A DNA stretch of 7,366 bases from JACCVL01 sp038233135 (GTDB taxonomy: Bacteria > Actinomycetota > Actinomycetes > Propionibacteriales > Nocardioidaceae): assembly GCA_038233135.1 (NCBI GenBank), contig JBBSMN010000156.1, positions 1 through 7,366 on the forward strand. Reading direction: 5' to 3'. Below are positions 1 to 5,172 of this stretch, in pieces; position 1 is the first letter of the stretch; each line of letters opens with the position of its first letter. The position numbers and the translations under genes are program-made. The notes beneath the pieces were generated by a model, which worked only from the letters and a program-made list of their open reading frames with translations, did not search any database and was not told the origin of the DNA.

Positions 1-92
1 ACCAGCTCGCGCTGTGGGGTCAGCCGCAGCCCGCGGGCGCGCAACTCTGCCCGCCAGTCGGCTGCGGCCGCGCCCTCAGTGCTGCTCGCCAC
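1..92 (-). CDS. Fur-family transcriptional regulator, N-terminal fragment (runs off the left edge)
   Basis: Reading leftwards from a GTG at 92-90, the frame is open to the edge and gives 30 whole residues. After a short Ala-rich head comes ADWRAELRARGLRLTPQREL, the classic first helix of Fur-family winged-helix repressors, with the near-invariant LTPQR. Fur proteins bind Fe, Zn, Mn, Ni or heme and repress metal-uptake or peroxide-stress genes. The metal-binding residues lie outside the window, so Fur, Zur and PerR types cannot be told apart. The GTG is chosen because the frame has no nearer start and the sequence TAGACT lies 8 nt upstream of it, the layout of a leaderless transcript. The gene is divergent from the DUF1800 gene. 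The family call is firm for so short a piece because the motif is so characteristic. Confidence 0.85.
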   Translation of the reverse strand, partial: MASSTEGAAAADWRAELRARGLRLTPQREL

Positions 93-100
93 AACACCAG

Positions 101-106
101 AGTCTA
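101..106 (-). promoter_or_regulatory. Putative -10 element of the Fur-family gene (leaderless)
   Basis: On the minus strand TAGACT fits the actinobacterial -10 consensus TANNNT. It ends 8 nt before the GTG start, so transcription would begin at or next to the start codon. No convincing -35 hexamer is seen; the upstream sequence belongs to repeat copy A. Inferred from motif and spacing only. Confidence 0.4.
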
Positions 107-122
107 GGCAGCCCCATCCCCC

Positions 123-175
123 GCTCGCGATCCGCGCCTGGGGGGTGGGCGCGGATGGGCGCCTGGGGTGGCGGG
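123..175. repeat. Intergenic palindromic G-rich repeat, copy A
   Basis: Positions 123-137 (GCTCGCGATCCGCGC) are identical to 2983-2997, and 149-162 (GCGCGGATGGGCGC) are identical to 3026-3039, in the same order and orientation. ATCCGCGC (130-137) and GCGCGGAT (149-156) form an 8-bp inverted repeat around an 11-nt G-rich loop. A unit GGGCGCCTGGGGT (157-169) follows that resembles the tandem units of copy B. The plus strand has G runs at 140-145, 147-149, 157-159, 165-168 and 173-175, which fit a G-quadruplex pattern. The element lies between the divergent fur and DUF1800 starts. An ATG at 155 falls inside it and is therefore a poor start candidate. Confidence 0.75.
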
Positions 176-211
176 ACCACCCACCGTCCGAACGGGCAGA
201 AGTCCGCGCAG

Positions 212-1693
212 ATGCTGCGGTCGGGCCGCGAGCCCGTTAATGATGGAGGGGTGTCTGCCAAACCCAGCGTTGCCGGGCCGGCGCTGCGTCACGTCTTGAG
301 CCGGTTCAGCTATGGCGTGACGCCGGCCCTGGTCGCGGATGCTCGCGAGCTCGGCGGTTCGGCGCAGTGGTTCGAGGCCCAACTCGCCCCCGAGTCGGTG
401 CCCGACAGCGAGGCAACGGCCATGCGGTCGTGGTTCGGCTACCTCGACGCGCCCCCCGACCAGCTCGTCGCCGCTACCGCCAGCGGCAGCTCCTCACCCT
501 ACGAGGCTACGGCGGCCCTGGCCCGGTGGACGATCCTGCGCCGTACGTACAGCCGCCGCCAGCTGTTCGAGACCATGGTCGAGTTCTGGTCCAACCTGCT
601 GCACGTCCCCTTGCTGGACGCCAGTGCCTGGCCGTTCCGGCAGGGGTACGACGCGTTGATACGGCAGCACGCCCTGGGCCGGTTCGACGATATGCTGCCC
701 GCCACGACGTTGCACCCGGCCATGGGGCTCTACCTCGACAATGCGCTGTCGACCAAGGAGGCGATCAACGAGAACCTCGGCCGCGAGCTGCTCGAGCTGC
801 ACACAGTCGGGGTCGGAACGGGATACACCGAGGAGGAGGTCCTCGACTCGGCGCGCATCCTGTCCGGCTGGCGGGTGGACGGCATGGACAGCTTCGCCTC
901 GTACTACTCCGCGGCGCACCACTGGACCGGCCCCGTGTCGGTGCTGGACTTCCAGGAGGCCAACGCCAGCGCGGACGGCCGCGGCATCACCGCGCGATAT
1001 CTGAGCTACCTGGCGCACCACCCTCGCACCGCGCGGCGGATCGCGACCCGGCTCTGCGTACGCTTCGTCGCCGACCAGCCGTCTGAGGCGATCGTCGATG
1101 TGGTTGCTGCCGCGTACCTGTCGTCGGGCACCGACATCAAGGCCACGCTGCTCGCCCTGCACAGCCACCCCGACTTCACGGGCTCCGCTTCGGGCAAGAT
1201 CCGGACACCCGCCGAGGACGCGATCGCCTGCTTCCGCGCGTTGGGTGCGCGGGCGTGGCGCCCCAAGACCGCGGCGGACTTCGGGCGCGCCGTCACCTGG
1301 CAGCTGCAGCTGTTGGGAGTGATGCCGTTCGGCTGGCACTCACCGGCCGGGTTCCCCGACGTCGGCGCCGCCTGGAGCTCGGTCGGGCGGATGCTCGGCT
1401 CGCTGTACCTGCATCAGGTGCTGGCCAACCGGTGGAAGGAGCCGTACGGCGTGGTCTATCCGCCCCTGGCCGACCAGCTGCCCGTCCTGCCGGCGTCGCT
1501 GGACGTCATCGTCGACCACGTGTCCCGCCAGGTGCTGCAGCTGCCCGCAACCCCGCAGATGCAGCGGGCCGTGCTGCAGGTGGTCGACATGCCCGCCGGA
1601 CAGGAAGTCCGCACGGCCGCCGAGTTCGGTGAGTGGCGCATGTCCCAGCTGCTCGCGACCATGCTGAACAGCCCCGCACACATGAAGCGGTGA
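212..1693 (+). CDS. DUF1800 family protein
   Basis: About 493 residues, within the usual 450-600 for DUF1800. The N-terminal part has the family's ALRHVLSRFSYGVTP segment. The central hallmark RELLELHTVG starts at residue 191 and is followed by GYTEEEVLDSARILSGW. No biochemical function is established for this family. It is commonly found directly upstream of a DUF1501 gene, as here: its TGA is followed 8 nt later by the DUF1501 start. I see no signal peptide or membrane segment, whereas the partner carries a Tat signal, so co-export as a bound passenger is possible but unproven. The start is uncertain. ATG 212 lacks a clear ribosome site. GTG 251 would begin just before the conserved part, with GGAGGG abutting it too closely to be a normal site. 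ATG 155 and GTG 14 would translate repeat copy A or run antisense to fur. Confidence 0.88.
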   Translation: MLRSGREPVNDGGVSAKPSVAGPALRHVLSRFSYGVTPALVADARELGGSAQWFEAQLAPESVPDSEATAMRSWFGYLDAPPDQLVAATASGSSSPYEATAALARWTILRRTYSRRQLFETMVEFWSNLLHVPLLDASAWPFRQGYDALIRQHALGRFDDMLPATTLHPAMGLYLDNALSTKEAINENLGRELLELHTVGVGTGYTEEEVLDSARILSGWRVDGMDSFASYYSAAHHWTGPVSVLDFQEANASADGRGITARYLSYLAHHPRTARRIATRLCVRFVADQPSEAIVDVVAAAYLSSGTDIKATLLALHSHPDFTGSASGKIRTPAEDAIACFRALGARAWRPKTAADFGRAVTWQLQLLGVMPFGWHSPAGFPDVGAAWSSVGRMLGSLYLHQVLANRWKEPYGVVYPPLADQLPVLPASLDVIVDHVSRQVLQLPATPQMQRAVLQVVDMPAGQEVRTAAEFGEWRMSQLLATMLNSPAHMKR

Positions 1694-1697
1694 GGAG
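1692..1697 (+). promoter_or_regulatory. Ribosome-binding site that fixes the DUF1501 start
   Basis: GAGGAG overlaps the TGA of the DUF1800 gene and lies 4 nt before ATG 1702. It supports that start over upstream in-frame codons lying inside DUF1800, and points to translation of the two genes from one mRNA. Confidence 0.7.
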
Positions 1698-1701
1698 ATC
1701 G

Positions 1702-2973
1702 ATGGCCACGCCCAGCGACTACGCCTGCGGGTGTCGCGACTTCCGTACGTCGCGGCGTACGTTCCTCAAGGGGATCGGCGTCGTCGGCGGCCTCGGAGTC
1801 CTCACCAGCGTCGTCGGCGACGTGTTCACCGAGGCCCACGGCGGTGCTCCTGCGGGCGGCAGCGTGCTGGTGGTGCTCAGTCTGCGCGGTGGCAGTGACG
1901 GGCTGTCGCTCGTGGTGCCGCACGGCGACCCCGGCTATGCGGCGGCCCGCCCCACGATTGCGGTCCCACCCGAGAGCCTGCTGGTCCGAGACGAGATGTT
2001 CGGTCTGCACCCGGGCTTCGCGCCGCTAGAGCAGATGTGGACCGACGGCGGGTTCGGGGCGGTCCAGGCGGTGGGCATGCCGCAGCCGGACCGCAGCCAT
2101 TTCAGCGCGATGGAGCGGGTCGAGGACGCCGACCCTGGCTCCCCCGATCGCGTCGGTTGGATCAACCGGATGGTCGGGCTCACCGGGATCGGGGTGCCCA
2201 ATCAGGCGATCCAGCTGGGCACCCCGATGGCGCCGACGGCGCTCTTCGGGCCGGCCGAGACGATGGCGGTCTCTGGCCTGAGCAACATGTCCCTGCTGAG
2301 CGGTGACACCCCGGTGGAGATCCAGGACCGCACCCGCAGCGCGCTGGAACAGCTGTGGAAGGGCGACACCTCGCTGTTGGGCACCGGCATGGCCTCGACC
2401 TTGCAGGTGACCAGGGACCTGTCCACGCTGGCCCGCACCACCGAGCCCGTACAGAACGGCGCGCAGTATCCAGACGGAGATCTTGCGACCTCGCTGCAGC
2501 AGACCGCGCGGCTGATCCGCGCCGACGTGGGCACCCAGGTCGTCACCATCGACTACGGATCATGGGATCACCACACCGACATCGGCACCGTCGACGACGG
2601 TGAGCTGACGTCGATGGTGCGGACGATGTCAGAGTCGCTAGCGGCCTTCTTCACCGAGCTGGGCGCCGATGCCGCCCGTGTCACCCTGGTGACCATCAGC
2701 GAGTTTGGCCGGACGATCAGCGAGAACGGCAGCGCTGGTGCAGAGCACGGCTACGGCAACTGCATGCTGCTGCTCGGCGCCGGGGTCAAGGGCGGCGAGG
2801 TGCACGGCCGCTGGCCCGGGCTGGACAGCGCCGAGCTCGTCGACGGGGATCTCGGGGTCTCGTTGGACTATCGCTCGGTCTTCGCTGAGATCGTCGCCAA
2901 GCGGTTCCCTGACGCCTCGCTGTCGCAAGTGTTCCCGGACTTCAAGCCGGAGGACGTCGGGGCGATGGCCTGA
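1702..2973 (+). CDS. DUF1501 family protein, Tat-exported
   Basis: 423 residues. The N-terminus has SRRTFLK with the twin arginines at 18-19, followed by a hydrophobic stretch (IGVVGGLGVLTSVVG), which is a textbook Tat signal; cysteines at 9 and 11 precede it. Conserved family blocks follow: LSLRGGSDGLSLVVPHGDPGY near the start of the mature part, WDHHTD at 288-293, SEFGRT from 333, and EHGYGN with His349 leading into LLLGAGVKGGEVHGRWPGL. DUF1501 belongs to the alkaline phosphatase/sulfatase-like fold; the Asp and His residues in these blocks would suit metal binding, but no substrate is known. Being Tat-exported, it should fold in the cytoplasm, perhaps with a cofactor, and act outside the membrane. 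It is the second gene of the pair with DUF1800 and ends 123 bp before the convergent nitrobindin gene, with repeat copy B between. Confidence 0.92.
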   Translation: MATPSDYACGCRDFRTSRRTFLKGIGVVGGLGVLTSVVGDVFTEAHGGAPAGGSVLVVLSLRGGSDGLSLVVPHGDPGYAAARPTIAVPPESLLVRDEMFGLHPGFAPLEQMWTDGGFGAVQAVGMPQPDRSHFSAMERVEDADPGSPDRVGWINRMVGLTGIGVPNQAIQLGTPMAPTALFGPAETMAVSGLSNMSLLSGDTPVEIQDRTRSALEQLWKGDTSLLGTGMASTLQVTRDLSTLARTTEPVQNGAQYPDGDLATSLQQTARLIRADVGTQVVTIDYGSWDHHTDIGTVDDGELTSMVRTMSESLAAFFTELGADAARVTLVTISEFGRTISENGSAGAEHGYGNCMLLLGAGVKGGEVHGRWPGLDSAELVDGDLGVSLDYRSVFAEIVAKRFPDASLSQVFPDFKPEDVGAMA

Positions 2974-2989
2974 CCCCTACTTGCTCGCG

Positions 2990-3033
2990 ATCCGCGCATT
3001 TCGTACCGGCAGCCGAGTACGAAATGCGCGGAT
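2990..3033. terminator. Perfect 17-bp stem-loop inside repeat copy B, possible two-way terminator
   Basis: The left arm ATCCGCGCATTTCGTAC (2990-3006) and right arm GTACGAAATGCGCGGAT (3017-3033) are exactly complementary. The 10-nt loop CGGCAGCCGA can itself pair CGG with CCG. Its place between two convergent genes suits transcription termination or mRNA 3'-end protection. There is no T tract after it on either strand, so it is not a standard intrinsic terminator. The stem is certain; the role is inferred. Confidence 0.5.
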
Positions 3034-3091
3034 GGGCGCTCTGGGGGTGGGCGCTCGGGGGATGGGCGCCGGGGTGTGGCCGCCTGGGGGT
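3034..3091 (+). repeat. G-rich imperfect tandem repeat, four units of 14-15 bp
   Basis: The units start at 3034, 3049, 3064 and 3078: GGGCGCTCTGGGGGT, GGGCGCTCGGGGGAT, GGGCGCCGGGGTGT and GGCCGCCTGGGGGT. The first five or six G runs are separated by 1-6 nt, which fits a G-quadruplex pattern on the plus strand. It ends 6 bp before the nitrobindin stop codon. Confidence 0.65.
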
Positions 3092-3096
3092 GGTGG

Positions 3097-3609
3097 TCAG
3101 GCGCCGGTGGTGGGTGGTTGGCGCACGAGGCGGCCCCACAGGTGTGACTGCAACGGGTGCCCCTCGGCGGCCATGTCGTAGGCCCACAGCAGATCGCCAT
3201 CAACCAGGCCATACAGCCTGCTGCCGGCGGTGACCTCCTTCGCCGACTGGGTGCGGGCGATCACATCGGTGCCGAGCTCGATCTTCGCGCCGTCGACATG
3301 GCCGTACCAGACCTCGGCAAAACCGGTCGGGTGTGCGAGCACCAACTCGCACTCGGAGTCGGGCCTGGGGCGCAGAAATCCAGTCTCCAGCGCCGCCGGC
3401 CGCAGCGTGTTTCCCTCGTCGTCCACCAACCAGGTCCTGCTGAAGTAGTGCAGAAACGGTCGGCCGTCGTGGGCGAATGCGACCTCCTGGCCGAACTGGA
3501 ACGTGTCGATGCTGGGGTAGTCGCCGTGCCCGGAGCCCTGCCACTGCCCGACCAGCCAGGCGTACGGCATCAGGTCGGCGTGCAGGTCAGCCGGAATCTC
3601 GAAAGGCAT
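3097..3609 (-). CDS. Nitrobindin-like heme protein (FABP-like, DUF1794 / UPF0678 family)
   Basis: 170 residues, matching the small actinobacterial nitrobindins such as M. tuberculosis Rv2717c. The family signature GQWQGSGHGDYP spans residues 21-32. Near the C-terminus QSHLWGRLVR contains His156, the expected proximal heme ligand. The fold is a ten-stranded beta-barrel holding ferric heme. Family members bind NO and isomerise peroxynitrite to nitrate, which suggests a cytosolic role against nitrosative stress. No signal peptide is present. ATG 3609 is chosen because family similarity begins with the residues just after it; the frame continues upstream but would overlap the small membrane gene. 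No good ribosome site precedes this ATG, and the upstream small gene ends only 14 nt away, so translation may depend on coupling. It is the last gene of a three-gene minus-strand operon. Confidence 0.9.
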   Translation of the reverse strand: MPFEIPADLHADLMPYAWLVGQWQGSGHGDYPSIDTFQFGQEVAFAHDGRPFLHYFSRTWLVDDEGNTLRPAALETGFLRPRPDSECELVLAHPTGFAEVWYGHVDGAKIELGTDVIARTQSAKEVTAGSRLYGLVDGDLLWAYDMAAEGHPLQSHLWGRLVRQPPTTGA

Positions 3610-3623
3610 CGTCACGCGACCGG

Positions 3624-3725
3624 TCAGCTCTGACCCTTGTACAGGTTGTAGAGAACAATCACCGACACCCACGTGATGGCCAGCCCGGTCACGGCGAGCA
3701 AGGCGATCAACGAGGCTTCGAGCAT
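3624..3725 (-). CDS. Small single-span membrane protein (33 aa)
   Basis: A 34-codon frame, ATG 3725 to TGA 3624. The protein starts MLEASLIALLAVTGLAITWV and continues through SVIVLYNLYK to end in GQS. Residues about 5-27 form one uninterrupted hydrophobic helix. Glu3 lies before it and Lys30 after it, which by the positive-inside rule suggests the C-terminus faces the cytoplasm. AGGA (3737-3734) lies 8 nt before the ATG and overlaps the TAG of the BKACE gene. The frame fits exactly between two genes on the same strand, with gaps of 10 and 14 nt, which argues that it is real. I do not recognise a named family and offer no function. Size, helix and context resemble small membrane proteins that bind or tune partners. 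Confidence 0.7.
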   Translation of the reverse strand: MLEASLIALLAVTGLAITWVSVIVLYNLYKGQS

Positions 3726-3735
3726 GGCACCAATC

Positions 3736-4593
3736 CTAACGAGCAGCGTCCGTGCGCACCTGCAGCAGGTCGCGGGCCGCGGCAGGACTCATCGCTGGCC
3801 GCTGTGCGACCTCGGCCAGCGCCGACGCGCGCTGCACCAGCTCGGCGTTGTGCGCGACCGGCCGCCCGCGGGCGTACGAGACGGTGTCCTCCATGCCCAC
3901 GCGCAGGTGTCCGCCGGCGCTGAGCGCCGCCAACGCGCCCGGCAGCGCGCAGCGGCCAATGCCGGTGGCGCTCCACGAGGTGGTCTGCGGCGGCAGTGCG
4001 GCCACCGCGGCGACCAGCGCCGCGGCCGTGCCCGGCATACCCCCCGGCACCCCCATGACGAGGTCGCAGTGCACCCGGCCGCCGTACGGCAGCCCGTGAG
4101 CATCGAGCAGCCGGTGCAACGCAGCGACGTGGCCAAGGTCGAACAGCTCGAACTCCGGCACGACCTCGGCGGCCTGGCTGGCCTGATAGAGCTCGACGAT
4201 AAACGGCCAGGGGTTGAGGAACACCGCGTCGCCGAAGTTGACGGTGCCCATCGTGAGCGAGCACGAGTCTGGGCGCGCGTCCAACACCCGCAGCCGGTCC
4301 TCGAACGGGTCGGTCACCGACCCGCCGGTGGACAGCTGCACCAGCAGGTCCGTCTGCTCGCGGAGCGCCGCGACCGTGTCGGTCAGACGCCGGCGATCGA
4401 GCGTCGGCCGATCCTCGTCGTCGCGGATGTGTACATGCACCATCGCCGCACCGGCCCGCTCGCAGCGGATGGCGGTCTCGACCAGCTCGTCGGTGGTGGT
4501 GGGCAGCGCCGGAACGTCGGCCTTGATGGCCTCGGCGCCCGTCGGCGCCACGGTGATCATTGTGCTCGGCGGTGGCGGGGGCGCTGCACTCAT
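3736..4593 (-). CDS. BKACE (DUF849) family beta-keto acid cleavage enzyme
   Basis: 285 residues, slightly under the usual 270-310 midpoint. BKACE enzymes are Zn-dependent TIM barrels that condense a beta-keto acid with acetyl-CoA and cleave it to acetoacetate plus a CoA ester; the founder, Kce, acts on 3-keto-5-aminohexanoate in lysine fermentation. Visible signature: ITVAPTGAEA (13-22), the metal-binding VHVH with His53 and His55, LSTGG with Ser88, and RVGMEDT with Arg231, Glu235 (third metal ligand) and Asp236. These match the spacing of the Kce catalytic set. The substrate cannot be read from sequence and differs widely within the family. ATG 4593 adds a proline-rich head; ATG 4560, directly before the conserved core, is an alternative. 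It is first in the operon with the small membrane protein and nitrobindin, and divergent from dtd. Confidence 0.9.
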   Translation of the reverse strand: MSAAPPPPPSTMITVAPTGAEAIKADVPALPTTTDELVETAIRCERAGAAMVHVHIRDDEDRPTLDRRRLTDTVAALREQTDLLVQLSTGGSVTDPFEDRLRVLDARPDSCSLTMGTVNFGDAVFLNPWPFIVELYQASQAAEVVPEFELFDLGHVAALHRLLDAHGLPYGGRVHCDLVMGVPGGMPGTAAALVAAVAALPPQTTSWSATGIGRCALPGALAALSAGGHLRVGMEDTVSYARGRPVAHNAELVQRASALAEVAQRPAMSPAAARDLLQVRTDAAR

Positions 4594-4653
4594 GCGCGGC
4601 AGCCTGCCAGACGGTCGCTGGTGGCGTGTCAGACTCCGCCGGGTGCGAGCCGT

Positions 4654-5052
4654 GTGCAGCGGGTGACGTCGGCAGCCGTACGGGTCGATGGGGAGGTCGT
4701 CGGCTCGATCGGCCGAGCCGGGTTGGTGGTGCTCGTCGGGGTGACCCACGACGACACTGCGACACTGGCCGACGAGTTGGCGCTCAAGGTGTGGGGGTTG
4801 CGCATCCTGCGCGACGAGAAGTCCTGCTCGGACACGGATGTCAGCCAATTCACCCTGTACGGGGACGCCCGCAAGGGGCGCCGGCCGAGTTGGGGTGCGG
4901 CTGCGCCGGGGTCGGTCGCCGAGCCTCTCTACGAACGGTTCTGCGCCGCGCTGGTTGCGCTCGGTGCTGACGTCTCGCGGGGGGTCTTCGGTGCGGACAT
5001 GGCCATTGAGCTGGTCAACGACGGTCCAGTTACGGTGCTCTTGGAGCGTTGA
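4654..5052 (+). CDS. dtd: D-aminoacyl-tRNA deacylase (Dtd), apparently short at two places
   Basis: Dtd hydrolyses D-amino acids (and Gly from tRNA-Ala) off mischarged tRNAs as a cytosolic homodimer. The frame reads QRVTSAAVRVDGEVV, then VSQFTLYGDARKGRRPSW, then GVFGADM and NDGPVTVLLE. The catalytic SQxxT motif and the cross-subunit Gly-cisPro motif (NDGP) are both present. From GTG 4654 it is 132 residues, against about 141-150 normally. The shortfall has two parts. The usual MRAVVQRV start is encoded as GTG at 4643, GTG-CGA-GCC-GTG, but then runs into a stop at 4664 unless one G is restored. Between DEKSCSDTD and VSQFTLY about five residues usual in actinobacterial Dtd are missing. GTG 4654 would leave the protein without its first four residues. 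The gene may be impaired or a pseudogene. Confidence 0.78.
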   Translation: MQRVTSAAVRVDGEVVGSIGRAGLVVLVGVTHDDTATLADELALKVWGLRILRDEKSCSDTDVSQFTLYGDARKGRRPSWGAAAPGSVAEPLYERFCAALVALGADVSRGVFGADMAIELVNDGPVTVLLER

Positions 5053-5172
5053 GCAGGCCGCGCCCAGGAACTTCCTTCTGACGGCGTTCGTCGTGCTTAT
5101 GGCCGACTTTTGCCGTTCGGTTGGCCGCGGACACCTCAGTCCGCGCACAATGTCCCCGACAGAAGGAGCTCG
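5053..5172 (+). promoter_or_regulatory. Leader/promoter region of the LCP gene with a 7-bp hairpin
   Basis: A gene-free 120-bp spacer between dtd and the LytR-CpsA-Psr gene. CGCGGAC (5126-5132) and GTCCGCG (5139-5145) pair around a 6-nt loop (ACCTCA). This could be a leader structure or a weak terminator for dtd; no T tract follows. No promoter hexamers stand out clearly enough to call. Confidence 0.3.
5163..5168 (+). promoter_or_regulatory. Ribosome-binding site that fixes the LCP start
   Basis: AAGGAG lies 4 nt before ATG 5173 and is the best ribosome site in the window. It selects this ATG over the further upstream in-frame start at 5110. Confidence 0.75.

Larger units (their letters stand above)
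2983..3091. repeat. Intergenic palindromic G-rich repeat, copy B
   Basis: This is the longer relative of copy A. It shares GCTCGCGATCCGCGC (2983-2997) and GCGCGGATGGGCGC (3026-3039) with it, but carries a different centre: a long perfect inverted repeat, followed by four G-rich tandem units. It fills almost the whole spacer between the convergent DUF1501 and nitrobindin genes. Copies A and B have the same orientation and bracket the DUF1800-DUF1501 pair. Confidence 0.75.

Noticed and set aside
14..211. N-terminal extension of the DUF1800 frame to GTG 14 or ATG 155
   Set aside because: It would run antisense to the Fur-family coding start and through repeat copy A, and its translation looks like no protein family. 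The region is better read as a divergent spacer.
494..1339. A 281-codon minus-strand frame opposite DUF1800
   Set aside because: Arg/Gly/Val-rich low-similarity sequence opposite a well-supported gene; a GC-bias shadow.
123..3091. Insertion sequence or composite transposon around DUF1800-DUF1501
   Set aside because: No transposase, no clear target-site duplication, and the repeats are short and internally different; called only a possible repeat-bracketed cassette.
3034..3091. CRISPR array
   Set aside because: The 14-15 bp G-rich units directly adjoin one another without unique spacers, so this is an imperfect tandem repeat.
4643..4664. Programmed -1 frameshift in dtd
   Set aside because: The sequence around GTGTGC is not a slippery heptamer and no stimulatory structure is evident; a missing base or a start at 4654 is simpler.
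3673..5052. A 459-codon plus-strand open frame ending in dtd
   Set aside because: Only the last part (from about 4654) resembles a protein family. The rest is antisense to BKACE and the small membrane gene and is open only because of GC-rich codon bias.
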